Shown: positions 50,090-61,788 of the stretch, piece by piece
Position numbering within the stretch: the first letter of the stretch is position 1
Layout of the letters: every line of letters begins with the position of its first letter
NCBI RefSeq assembly: GCF_008831285.2
Contig: NC_045140.1
Location: forward strand, 27,794,131 to 27,858,130
Direction: 5' to 3'
From: Nymphaea colorata
Taxonomy: Eukaryota > Streptophyta > Magnoliopsida > Nymphaeales > Nymphaeaceae
DNA length: 64,000 nt
The notes under the pieces: generated by a model
Seen by the model: the letters and a program-made list of their open reading frames with translations, nothing else
Databases searched by the model: none
Told to the model about the DNA's origin: nothing
Program-made: the position numbers and the translations under genes

Positions 50090-50462
50090 ATAAAAAATAA
50101 TTATCAAACATTGTTGGAGAGCTCTTGTTAAGAGTTCTTTGGTCGACATCATACTGAAAGCTTTCCAAAGCATCCTGCTTCTAGTGTTGTATTAAGATTT
50201 GTGATGGGGAGTTCGGCACCCCTCATGAAAAATGCCTAGCTCCGCCCCTTGTATTATCAGCAGAAAAACTATAAAATTCAATGTCTAAAAATTTTAAATC
50301 AAAGTGTTGGCGAATGCCATTGAACCAACAAGAAAATGAAGATTCACGAGCCAATACTATTGTTGCTTTGTATCTATTAATTAATTTAAAATAAACTGTT
50401 ATAACTTAGGATTTTTTCCTGTGATTGATGTTACACATAACCGTTGATAACGATGTTTAAAC

Positions 50463-50662
50463 CACTAGTCGGAGCCAGAAATTTTTTCTGGTAGGGGCGC
50501 TCATTTAATGTCATTAATTTGGGGCTCATATATATATATATATATATATAAACAATCAAATTTATCAAAACATTACAGAATATTAAACTACCTTTATGAG
50601 GCCGGTGCGGGCACAATGTTACTGTGCCACTGCTCTAACACGTTCTTTTAGCTCCGCCACTG
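50463..50662. mobile_element. hAT-like miniature element with 8-bp target duplication (200 bp)
   Basis: Left end CACTAGTCGGAGCCAG; right end, read inverted, CAGTGGCGGAGCTAAAAG. Flanks GTTTAAAC (50455-50462) and GTCTAAAC (50663-50670) agree at 7 of 8. An internal (AT)n run lies at 50529-50550. The right terminus with its flank is itself tandemly duplicated: a GCCACTG...CTAACACGTTCTTTTA block at about 50626 and again at about 50656. Confidence 0.7.
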
Positions 50663-52592
50663 GTCTAAACACGTTCTTTTAGTGCTTTTGAGTTAGAAAA
50701 TGAGCCGGATTTGTTTCAATTTGGCTGATTTTATGAACCTTTTCAAAAGATTGTTAATTCAGCTAAGAAAAATCCAATTTGAATAGCGTTTGTTTACTGA
50801 ATAAATTAAGTCCAAGGTAACCTTTAAATATCCCTTGCTGCAGCAGCGAGCTTGAATGATCTGTTTGTAATACAAGACTTTGCAGTTTATGCTCCTCGAA
50901 TACCAAAAAACCAAAAAAATTGAAAATTGTCAAAAGCACTCACTCTCTTTCTCTCTCCCCCGCGCCCCTTTGTGTGTGTGTGTCTGCATGCATGCATTTG
51001 TTTGTATATGAGGATTCTATCGGACAATAGACGTTGTTGGATGACTAAAAATTTAAAGTCTTTTACCAAAACTACCATAAATCTTTGGAAAAAGCATTAT
51101 AAACTTTCATTGTACTATAAATCGTGATTAATGTTCTTGTGTGTATGTGTGTGTATAGAGAGAGAGAAAGAGAGAAAAGTCGGTGAAAATAGACACTTAG
51201 GTCATGGATACAAACCTGGGGCATTGCTTTTTTTTGTTCAAAAAGTATTTCAAATACAATATAACCATCTTAATATATTTTATAAAGACTATTTTGATAT
51301 AAAACATGTTTTGATGCAAATTGTTCTAATGAAAAGTGTTGATGTTTTTATTACCATGCCACGGGAGCCTTGCATTTTCTCTTGTTATAAAAACACCACC
51401 ATTAAAGTCTAACAAATATTCAACTTAATATATGTTTTGCGTCAACACATTTTTAAGATCGTATCACTAAGGTTAAATTAAAAAAAAAACACACACACAC
51501 TTTAATAATATATCATGATTTAGAAAAAAAAAAAAAAAAGTAAAGGAAGACACTATGCTGCTGTCAATTAGAAGTTATCCCACCTGTCCATCTAGTTGAA
51601 ACTTAAAACCACTTTCAAGTTAAAAAGGGTCAAGAGTTGAAGATCATAGGAGTTCACCTAACTAAAGGAAGAAGAAGAAGAAAAAAAAGAAAAAGAAAAG
51701 GACGGCACTGAACTATTTGTTACACATTAAACTATACCGAAAACCGAAAAACAGAGCCTCCATTTACATTAAGAACATTTTGAATAAGGGCGAACAAGGA
51801 ACCAAGGCCCCCCTCCCTACCCTTTCCCTCATAGCAATGACCGGCCACTAGCCGGAGTCGGTGCATCATACCCTTCAAGGCTACCTCTTAAATATCTCTT
51901 CGACACTGCCCCCCATGACTTTGACAAGCTTTTGCATACAATAGTTTAATACAACCTTCAGCAGATGCATCTTTTCATTTAGGGGAAAAGGTAAAACCCA
52001 AAGGTCATTTTTTGAAGCCTAAGAAGTGCAATATTCATTAATGAAGCCGGTGCTAGAGAGTCCAACCTGGTGCCCAATGGATTGGACCCGCACAGAGCTG
52101 CTAGTTGGGCTCCGACCGGTTTGATTGTTATTGGAAATGGGCGCATGCGGTGCACATGAGAGGGGGCCAATAGGGTTCAGGCGGCCGCCATGACCTGGTC
52201 CTCCGAGCCTCTGTCAAGCTGTTGGTTGGGTAGGTCGAACAATGGCCGGGCCCCTCCCCCCGCAGTTTGTTGGGGGTAGGTTAAACCACGGTAGGGGCTC
52301 TCCCATGGCATCAGGACAGCTGAAGGTGGGCCTCTCTCTCTGTGTTTCTGAAAGTTGCCATTTGGGAGGGAGTGAGAGGGAGAGTTTATTTAGCTGGCAG
52401 ATGGGCACCGGCTCTGCCCAAGAGGAGGATCTGCAGCGCCGAGCATTGTGCCATCATCTCGTGAACGTAGCAAGAAATCACTGGACTCGAGAAAGTCTAC
52501 TGCTCCCCCTCCCCACTGCCTCCTCTCTGTTTCCTTATTTGTTCCATTGATTCGATCCTGTCTGTCTGCTGCCAACCAAGGGTGGTGCCACC

Positions 52593-55195
52593 ATGACTAA
52601 GAGCTCGCCCCAACAGCAGGAGTATCAGAACCACCTGGGCGGCAGCAATCCAGGTGTGAAGCCCAAGAGAACCAGGAAGACTGTCCCGAGGGATTCCCCT
52701 CCTCAGAGGAGCTCCGTTTTCCGAGGAGTGACCAGGTGTTTGAAGCTTCTTCCAGCCTTGGAAACTCTTTGGTTTCTTGGTTTTCGTGGAATTGACAGGA
52801 AACGCTGTTTTCGGCTCCTTCTTGTCTGTGCGGGTGCAGTTGCAGACGGATTGCATTGATTGTGAAGCAGAGATTGTTTAACCAGTGATGCTTCATTGTA
52901 ACATAAGAGTAGCGATATGTGTATTAAGTACAGTTTCGCATCTTCTGCATTCCAAAAATGCGATGCCTGTCTTCTTATGCCTGCCTTTTGCCTAAGCAGC
53001 ATTGTTCATGTCCTCTGTTTAGTGAACTTTCTGTTTATCGTGATTGTTAATTAGTTCATTTCTACACAGTAGAATTTGAGCCACAGATTTCTGATCAAGG
53101 GTACCAACCTGATGATCTTTCTTTTTCTTAAACATTGGAATGTGAACTGGGTCTGAGTCTGGAATCTGCATGTTCAGGCACCGCTGGACCGGCCGTTACG
53201 AAGCACATCTCTGGGACAGGAACTGTTGGAACGAGTCTCAGAACAAGAAAGGACGGCAAGGTTTGTGTGAAGAGCTTCACCGGCTTCTTCTGCTTCTGTC
53301 TTTCCTTTTCCATTCAATTGGTCACATACTTCTTAGACTTTTCTTGCTTGTACCTCAACTTGCTCTGCAACTAATTTCTTTTCTGACATCTCTTTTTCTG
53401 GACTGTCCATGAAAATTTTAACCGGCGGTGCAGTTTACCTTGGTGAGTGCTGTCCTGCAACTTCTCAATTTTAAATTTATTGAGTTGGTAATTGTTGGTG
53501 GCCATGTGGGTATGAAATTTCTTGGTGGAGGAAAACTAAAATTGAGAGTGGTCACAGGCGCATATGATGATGAAGAAGCTGCAGCACGTGCCTATGATCT
53601 TGCAGCATTAAAGTACTGGGGAAATGGCACACAGCTTAATTTTCCTGTCAGTATTATTGGGGATACCCTCTTCAAAACTATCTGTTCTTTCACTGTAAAT
53701 ATAAAAGGCCTAGTCCTGATCTTGGTTTCCTCTTCGTGTTAGATATCTACTTACAGTGATGAGCTTAAGGAGATGGAAGGTCTGTCAAGGGAAGAGTATA
53801 TTGGATCATTGAGAAGGTAAAAGTTGCTCGCGTATTTTGAAGAAATTAGCTCCGTTGGCAAATTTGTTGAATTAATTAAAGCTACCAAAACAGGAAAAGC
53901 AGCGGCTTCTCCAGAGGTGTATCGAAATACCGAGGAGTTGCAAGGTAAGGATAGACATCTCCAACTCAATGATCAACTCTGAATCTTTTGTTTATTTCCT
54001 AACTGTAATGGGATCTTCCAAATTTCAAATAAGATTTCCATTAAAAAAAATCCTCGGTTTTTCACTTTTCCTGCCATTAGTTGGACTGCAAACCTTTAAG
54101 AAAATGATGGATTATAAATAGAACTGAAACTTGAGATATATACATGTATATTTGGTCTTGGTGGTTGGCTTTTAGCACATGCAACTGTCAACCTCAGAGA
54201 TGAATCACAGTCGGCAATTAAGTTGAGTCATGGAAGTTCAGTTTCCCTGCAATTTCCTAGGTCTCTGCCTTATGTCATTAATTATGCAGGCACCACCACA
54301 ATGGGCGATGGGAGGCGCGAATTGGCCGAGTACTTGGTAACAAATACCTGTATTTAGGAACATATGGTATCCTTCTTAACTCTCACCTAAAAGTTCCCCA
54401 ACCTCCCAAACCATCCAACCACATCTTTCATCCCTTAAATTCCTCACCAAATGCTTTGTATGTGCACCAACTGTAGAATTTATTGAACGGTATTTTTTTG
54501 TTACTATTATTGCTGTCCTCATCAATTGTCTTCATCGTTTTCTCTTCTTTTACTGGTCAGCGACCCAGGAAGAGGCGGCAACCGCCTACGACATGGCGGC
54601 CATTGAATATCGAGGCGTAAACGCCGTCACCAACTTCGATCTGAGTCGATATATGAAATGGATCAAGCCGAGTGATGCTGCTTCCGGTTGCACCAGCAGC
54701 AATACTACCGCAGATGAAAACAGCAGTGCCATCAACAGTAACTTGATCAGCATCAGCAGCACAAACAGCAGTCCTGAAACTGAGTCTAGCATGCAATTAC
54801 CACCAACTGAGCTGCCATCGAGTACCATTGAAGACTCGATCTCTGGCTTCCAGCAGCAGCAGCCTTACCACAACCACCACCTTCCGCAGCCGCAAACTAA
54901 CACAGATGCTGCTTCTACAATCGGCCTTCTTCTGCAATCATCAACTCTCAAAGAAATGATTCAGAGGAGCTCGGCCGACCTCAGGGAGACGCCGCCTGAA
55001 TCTGATGAACTTGGGGCATATAATTTCCTGGAAGATATTCATACTTATTTTGAGTATCAGGATTATTGTAGCTATAGCAATGGATTCGGTGACGTCGACA
55101 GGATTTTTGGAGATTTGAGCAGTGTTGAATACCCGGACGAGTATAGTCCCTTTGCAGAGTCTCTGTTTTCCTTTGAACATGGCATTTATCCATGA
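52593..55195 (+). CDS. Double-AP2-domain transcription factor, WRI/ADAP-like
   Basis: Eight exons: 52593-52735, 53178-53260, 53434-53442 (9 bp), 53558-53646, 53743-53816, 53894-53944, 54290-54366 and 54561-55195. All are GT-AG with compatible phases, giving 386 residues. AP2 repeat 1 (about residues 41-112) holds [34 protein letters not shown] from the microexon, and [20 protein letters not shown]. The linker has [20 protein letters not shown]. Repeat 2 (about 143-202) holds [39 protein letters not shown] and [15 protein letters not shown]. The tail is Ser/Asn/Gln-rich and ends in acidic segments with [11 protein letters not shown] and [10 protein letters not shown], typical of the WRI3/WRI4/ADAP (At1g16060, At1g79700) branch more than At2g41710. 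A basic KPKRTRK stretch (residues 23-29) can serve as nuclear signal. Members control fatty-acid, cutin or ABA-linked programmes; the exact orthologue is not resolved. Confidence 0.94.
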
Positions 55196-57901
55196 GAGGC
55201 CAAAGAGAGCTTTTCTTTATCATCATGCATGAGAAAAAAGATCAGACAAAAAACAAATGTATGGGGAATCTGGGGCCATTAATTGGTTATTGTTTGATGA
55301 AATAAGAAAGAAAAAAAAAGGAAAATAGTTTGGTATTAATTTAGATTTGGGTTGCATCGATTCAACTTTGCTACCACGATGCATGGCTTAAGAAGAATCA
55401 AGTGCTAATGGAAGCAATTGCAGAAGCCCGTACAGATCTGATGTAGCACTTTGAGATTGACTCTTGCAATTGCTGCTTTTTATTTTTATCTTTCTTGTGT
55501 TTATGCACTTGATAACAATTGAAGGAAGAAAAGCGGCTTGAATTAAGAAGATGACGGTCGAACTCGAGACATTTACGGCAAACAGAGAAGCGAGAATTCT
55601 TCTTCAACTAGAAACGATTTATGTTTCTTTAAAATTGGTAAAGCAATTGAACTGGTGGATTGCCTTCGTGCATCTTTTGAACGCATTTCTAATGAATGAT
55701 ATTGTAAAGGGAAAATTAGGCCCTTTCTCCTAAAGTATTCGATTGTTTTTTTCTTATCAGAGAAAGAAGAGGCTGGTTAATGGCAGACCTCTTAGCAGAT
55801 TAACCATCTGTTCGGGCCGGCGATTTTTTTGTTGGTGGGCATCATTCGAATTGTCGTAGTTACTGATTTACTGGCTGATGGTATGACTGATAACCCATAA
55901 ATTCAATGTGCAAATCCTTACAGGTGAATCCACTCATTTCATGCAGTAAAGCCTTTTGGGAAGAATCAGGTCCTTTAATAAACTTAAAATCAAATTCCTT
56001 TTTTATGGAAACAATTTAAAGAGAAAAATTCAAACCTAGACTTAAAATCTCTCTTTTTCCTTTTTTACTCATTTTTCTACAAGTTATCCTACATTTGGAT
56101 GTAACCTTTACACCCAAAACACATTTTAACTATAAAATAATATATTGTAGGATTTTAAAATCAATTGTCTGGTTTCTTTCCTTCAAAAATGCAGCTTATG
56201 TGTCCGAAAAAACATGAATCTTTATATAGATCATGTGTTCTTAGAATCACATCAAAATGAGAGTCCCAAGTTTAAGACTACCCACAAACTCTCTCTCTCA
56301 TCTATTTAGGATAGAAATTCTAATTACTTCCGCGATTACAATTTACAACATAGTGAAACGAGAAACCTTATGATTTTGTTTTCATGATCACTTTCATCAC
56401 CCAGAAGCTTCTGATGGATTAGAAAATACAGTACTTAAACCTTCATCAAACTGCAAATAAATTATGATGTGAGGATCTGAGAAAGCCAGAGACCTGGAAA
56501 GGCACTTGTAGTGAATAATGCCTAGAAATTAGTATTCTTTTGCCTATGGGTTTAATTTGACTTGTGCAAACCTAATCATGCATAGAATCTCAAGGTAAGA
56601 AGACAAGCCCCGAGATTTTATGCATCAAGCAAGCGACTAAAGGGGTGTTTGATTACTCTGGATTTGAAATTCATGCTTCTAATGTGGATTGAATGACATG
56701 CTTTCGCTTACATGTGTAAAAGGTTCACGATGAAATCTATGGCTTATCAAACTAAGAATTCTAGGTCACACCTAAGTTCCATACATAAGATCCTTATTTT
56801 ATGTTTTTGCACTGAAAAAAATTCAGATTGAAGATCAAGGAGGGGGAGGGTCTGATCTTAAATCCACGGTTCTCAAATCCCGAGGATCTCAAATCAAATG
56901 CTATCAAACATTCCCCTAAGTCTTCGACCCGGACTTGTGGAATGGACACATTTATTGGACAACAACTCATGTGAGCGCTTTCGGTGTAACATCAAACAGG
57001 AAATAAGTAAGCTGTTTTCACGTCGTGCACTAAATGAAAGCCAGAATAACAAATTCTGAACTGCATTAATGTGGCATGGTCTCACATATAGAGGCACCCG
57101 CCTGCCATGGTAACTGGCATCATTTGCTAGATCTATATTATTCAAATTTTTTTATGCCTCCCCTTATTTTTTCAGTTTCCAACTTAAGCATAACTCTCTT
57201 GGGGCACTTGTCAAGAGGGTTCTCTGCATTTATCTGCAAGACATATATAAAGCAGTCATCTTCCCCTAACTTTCACAAAAGGAAGATTTCTTGGAACCGG
57301 TTTCCTCATTGTCTGTGATAAAATGTACATAAGATCTTTTTTTTGGGCATTCATTGCTGAGGGACATGCATGAAAGCTACAGTTGCGTCGCCTCTTCAAT
57401 TACTTGCAAAACGAATAGACATTAGAACCCTTTTTGGCTCTTTCAGTTGTATAAATTTGGTAAATTGCAAAGAAATGATATGATTTATCAGTGTATACAA
57501 TGCCATTTTAAAAGTTAATTATTAGGACAAATTTGGTTAGTATAAAGTTAAAATGAGATTTAAGCTAAGCACATTTACATTTGGAGGCACACATAACACA
57601 TACAGTCATGCAACAACCCCATATGAGAGGACTCGTGAATAAAAATCTTGAAAGGAGAACAAGGAAGTTGTCAAGTTTCCGATCGACTGCGTTTTTCTCA
57701 TTTATCGATCTTACGTATTCGAGTATGTTCACCATTGATTAAGCCTAAATCTGATGTAAATCCAAAACCAAGTAGAATCATGCATTGCTGAAGTTTTGTC
57801 TCAGCTAATGCACCCATCTTTGGGAAACCAGATGCAGAATACAACAGCAAGGTCACAACTTTTCCATTAATTAAGATGATTTGATAATCTACAAATATAC
57901 A

Positions 57902-58147
57902 CTTGCAATGCAGGTCTTTGAAAATTAGATAGTCGTTAACTTTTGGGTTTACTTCTTTTGTAATCATGTGTTCTATAGATGGTAGAGTTAGATCAGTACA
58001 CTTAAATCTTCATATTCAATAATGCATAATTATCGAATATGAACATTTAAGTGTATTGATCTTAACTATATTATCTATAGAACATATGATTACAGAAGAA
58101 GTAAACCCAAAAGTTAACATCTAATTTTCAAGGACCTGCATTGCAAG
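57902..58147. repeat. Long foldback: inverted repeat, arms about 120 bp, loop about 5 bases
   Basis: The left arm starts CTTGCAATGCAGG and the right arm ends CCTGCATTGCAAG. Inward, the paired blocks are TTGAAAATTAGAT, GTTAACTTTTGGGTTTACTT, GTAATCATGTGTTCTATAGA, ACACTTAAATCTTCATATTC and ATAAT around a GCATA loop. Differences between the arms are scattered single bases and short indels (for example AGTC versus none before GTTAAC). A transcript of either strand would fold into a stem of about 120 pairs. It could be a foldback MITE or a small-RNA-producing hairpin. Confidence 0.85.
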
Positions 58148-58157
58148 AATGTGTGTT

Positions 58158-58179
58158 ATATATATATATATATATATTT
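58158..58179. repeat. (TA)n microsatellite beside the foldback
   Basis: About 11 TA units starting ten bases beyond the right arm of the foldback. TA-rich targets are common for miniature elements. Confidence 0.9.
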
Positions 58180-58604
58180 GCCAGTTCAAGATCTAGACAT
58201 GTACGTAGGTAGTGGATTGGCGCAGGAATTTTCAGGTTGGAAAGGGTCAGGCATTCAACATATGACGTGCACGTCTTCATATATGCCGTAATTAGGTAAG
58301 AGACCACCAAACCCATGCTTGCCTAGCGACGAGAGAGAAACGTGTGGTCATTTTTAAGTTGTTTCTTTTACTCACGGAATGCTTCTTGCTTTAAAAATGA
58401 AGAACTTGTTTGTGACTGGTGAGAGAGAGAGAAACCGAGATAGAAAGTAATGACAAACAATACAAGTGCTATATATATATTTCCTAACAGAATAAGATCA
58501 ATGACATTAGCTAGTGTAGGCATAGCTATGAATAAATGACCACTGATGGGCCTTGCAAGCATAGGGTAATAAGAATATTAATGTTGTTTTGGAGAACCCA
58601 TTCC

Positions 58605-58813
58605 CAGAGGCGGAGATACGTAGGGTCTTCGTAGGGCATATACTCCCTGGAGTCCAATCTAAAACCTTAAGTTTACATGTTGAACTGGGGTAGACTTGGG
58701 TTCAGTTATATGAAACAATCTCGCGAGACTTGGGTCATTGCTTCAATGTCAATTGAAAATTTGTTAACTATATATTTAATGTTTTATGATAAAAATTTCT
58801 GGCTTCACCCATG
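58605..58813. mobile_element. hAT-like miniature element (209 bp)
   Basis: Left end CAGAGGCGGAGATACG; right end TTTCTGGCTTCACCCATG, inverted and imperfect. Flanks CCCATTCC (58597-58604) and TCCGTTCC (58814-58821) agree at 6 of 8. The interior shares about 100 bases with 31075-31185. Non-coding. Confidence 0.55.
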
Positions 58814-59341
58814 TCCGTTCCCCAAATATATGTTTTGGGAATTCCATGTTTTCGTTCAAAGAAATATTATATGATCATATTCAGCTTTGTTTGTTGGATC
58901 CATAAGCATCACTAATAGCGTCAAGGTTTCTGAAGTGAGAACATGGAATTTTTGAATCATCTGGTCTAAGAATATTGAATACAATCTTCTTATTTTTTTT
59001 ATCAGACACCCTCCGTAATTTCGGATGGTAAGAGGCGATTGTAAGGTGAAAAACTTCTGGAATCAATCCCTTCCCTACCACTCCCAGTCACAGCTTTCCC
59101 ATGATGTTATCCTCACGGCGGTCAGCTCACAGCAAAAATTTACTGAATTTCTTCACAAGAAGACTACCCATTAAATGGTTTAACATTGCTTAAAAGTTTT
59201 CGATTCCAAAAATCTAGGAAACTGTATGAATTTGTCTGAAGGAATGAGGTAATCTTCAGATGACTTCTTCTGCAGAAGTTGAGTGTTTGGTCTTGGAGAC
59301 TTTAATAACGTCGTAGAGATCTCACTGCCTAATACCGACGT

Positions 59342-59461
59342 AGCTTTGGAGTTTGGACCCTGAAGACATGAGATGTGCTTTGGAGTTTGGACCCTGAAGA
59401 CATGAGATGTGCTTTGGTTTTTGCTCCCTGAAGACATGAGATGTGCTTTGGTTTTTGCTCG
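59342..59461 (+). repeat. 34-bp minisatellite, about 3.5 units
   Basis: The unit begins TGCTTTGGAGTTTGGACCCT and ends GAAGACATGAGATG. Unit starts are near 59342, 59376, 59410 and 59444. The first two units carry AGTTTGGAC, the last two GTTTTTGCTC, so two variants were each duplicated. The length is not a multiple of three, so it is not a protein repeat. Confidence 0.9.
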
Positions 59462-60062
59462 GGTTGTGGGCTTAGTCACCTAAACATTAATGACAAAAAG
59501 GGAAATCTCTATTTGCCATACTTGAATGGCTCACTAATCTTTAATCCTTATACCTAAAATATGACCTTTTATTACTTCCATTGAATTTTTTTCATGTCAA
59601 CGTTCCATCATAACTGCTAAATACGCTTCAACTCTCGAATTAAAATATCTTATGTTCATCAAATTAAGTTACCCTAATATTTTTTGCAACTATTTGAAGA
59701 AGCACTTTGAAGACCCACTTCTGCCGAGACAGCAAACGTTATTGAGAAGTTTAAACTTTGAGAATTCCTACAAAAAGCATTGATGGGTTGGGTATCATAA
59801 AAATTTAAAAAAAAAAAATGGGACAACTTTTAAGGGTAAAGGCCAAAGATTAGCTATAAAATAAGCTTTCCTCTAGAAAAGCAAAAACAAACAAGGGGTT
59901 GTAGGCCAACATGAGGTTTCTTTATAGGACATCCACCTCTTTTATGAAGAAAATTTTTGTTTATTATATAAGAAAAGACATGGAACTCTTGGTGCAATTA
60001 TGGAATCTGGTTGGTCATAGTTGGCTTTAAGCAATACAAGCATGAAGCAAGGCCGAAGCAGA

Positions 60063-60084
60063 CTATATATATATATATATATAC
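60063..60084. repeat. (TA)n microsatellite
   Basis: About 10 TA units followed by ACACAC in the intergenic region left of the HHP stop codon. Confidence 0.9.
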
Positions 60085-60894
60085 ACACGAACTGTAATAT
60101 ATATTTTTTTATGATATAAAATGGGATCATACCGACGCGTTTCGCAAACTTGTATTTGCTAATCTTAATTTTTAAATTAACTTTTCTATCAAGATTAAAA
60201 GGTATATTTACTATCATTATTATTATAATATCTGCATGTTGGTTGATGAAGTGTCATATTTTATTGACTGATCCTGACGTTCTAAATGCTATTGCAGTGT
60301 CCGATGCTTGGTTACACTATTAAGAGATCCATGTAAAGAGCCCTGAAATGTTCCCGTTGGGAAAAACAAAAGCAAGATGAAGCAAACAGAAAGCGAAACG
60401 ATACCAACTCGTTGATAAAGTATGTTCCTGGTTACAGAAAGATTCGCCAACCATCTCAGCATTTTCTTTGTAAAAGCCACCGGAGATGAGGCAAAACTAA
60501 CCGATGCCTGTGAACAATGGTGGTCTAAAGTCTCCGAGTTGGCACAAATTATAGGACTTAGTTTTCGTTATAATTAGGCAAAACAATCTAATGTCTTCTC
60601 TGTCAAGCAAGAAGAAGAAGAAGCAGAATTTTCAACCATGTTGGTCCTTGGAAGAAATTTTTAATGCCAATTTGCTTGATTTCATTTCATTTCCAAATGG
60701 GTGTTCCTTTCTTTCATTACATCAATACAGAAACCTTGAATCAATGATGATATGTGGGTTTCCATGATCATCTTCCTCACATGGACTTAAGGAACTGAAG
60801 ATCGTTCTTGGGGCAGGAACCACCAGTAACAACCCAAAAGAAGAAAAAAGAAAGATGGAGGGAAAAAAAATGGAGAACAGGTGCGTTCCGGCGA

Positions 60895-61749
60895 CTAGAT
60901 GGAGGGGAGGCATGGGGTCCGGTCACGCCAGTCGAGCAGCACGAGGGACGCAGCATAGTGGGCCAAGGCTCCAGCGATGACCAGCACATGGAAGATCTGG
61001 TGGCTGTGGCCCGCGATGTCGAAAGCCCCGGGCTTCCACCTCTCCGGCACCCTGCTCACGTAGAACCCCGCCCCTGCTGCATAGAAGCAGGTCATGGCTA
61101 GCTCATAGACGGAAGTCAGCAGGCAGTGCGGCTCGTCCCAGTTCAGCCACAACGCGTGCGCCGCCGGCACCACGCCGGAGAACCCCATAGCCAAGAAGAG
61201 CGCGGCGCGGAACGGCCGGAACTGCGCCGAGGAGAAGGCAGGGGTGAGGAGGGTGAGGACCGTGAACACGCCCAGGGTGGCGATGGAGGAGAGGTAGACG
61301 AGGCGCCAGAGTGGGTGGCAGAGGAAGACGTAGTAGATGGGAGGGAAGAAGGAGGTGACGATCATGAGGGAGATGCCGGCGTAGTCGAGTCGCCAGAAGA
61401 AGAGGTTGAGCTTGTGGGAGTGGCAGGCCAGCAGGTGGGAGAGCGTGCTGCAGAGCAGACACACCATTGCCCCCACCAGGTAGACCAGCCATGGCCATCT
61501 CGGTGCTCCACCATGCTTCCTGCCGCTTTCCGGCCCTGCTTGTAGAGCATCCCTCTGAACCAGCTGCACATTGAAATAAAAATCATATTAACTTGATGAT
61601 ATCTAAAAGCCTATATGGCAATAGTAATAACAGGTCTCATTTGGAGCAGTTTTATGAGCTGTTAGTGTTACCAAGCAAGCTAGAAAAGGCACATTAAGTT
61701 CACTCATATTTGAGGGATTCAATGTTCAAATCTCATGGCGAGCATTACA

Positions 61750-61788
<39 letters not shown>

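Larger units (their letters stand above)
33479..52592. other. Gene-poor 19-kb region rich in small DNA-transposon relics
   Basis: I found no coding region I can support. Open frames are short, AT-biased or made of microsatellites (for example 44488-44970). What can be seen are miniature inverted-repeat elements listed separately (37467, 38927, 39472, 42073, 43637, 48474, 50463), reiterated CGAGCTCGAG/GAGTTGAG words at 40600-40960, several (TA)n/(CT)n runs, a tandem array at 44640-45110 and a 114-bp duplication at 46568-46790. The last 300 bases before 52593, GA/CT-rich, should be the leader of the AP2 gene. Confidence 0.55.
55196..60894. other. Intergenic region, AP2 gene to HHP gene (tail to tail)
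   Basis: About 5.7 kb with no gene I recognise. Contents: a 246-bp foldback at 57902-58147 followed by (TA)n, a miniature element at 58605-58813, a 34-bp minisatellite at 59342-59461, and (TA)n at 60063-60084. Frames such as 56894-57145, 57698-57967 (inside the foldback arm) and 59180-59479 (made of the minisatellite) are artefacts. The ends contain the 3' UTRs of the two neighbours. Confidence 0.5.

Noticed and set aside
57698-57967. 89-codon minus-strand frame
   Set aside because: It lies partly in the left arm of the foldback and has no motif.
59180-59479. Minus-strand frame with repeated SKNQSTSHV-like peptides
   Set aside because: The peptide repetition comes from the 34-bp minisatellite, whose length is not a multiple of three; no conserved protein is suggested.
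61640-61745. tRNA or SINE in the HHP intron (GTTCAAATCTC box)
   Set aside because: Only a B-box-like word is present; no cloverleaf or clear A box can be drawn. Similar isolated boxes at 49150 (GTTCGAATCTC), 35735-35800 and 5690-5750 were rejected for the same reason.
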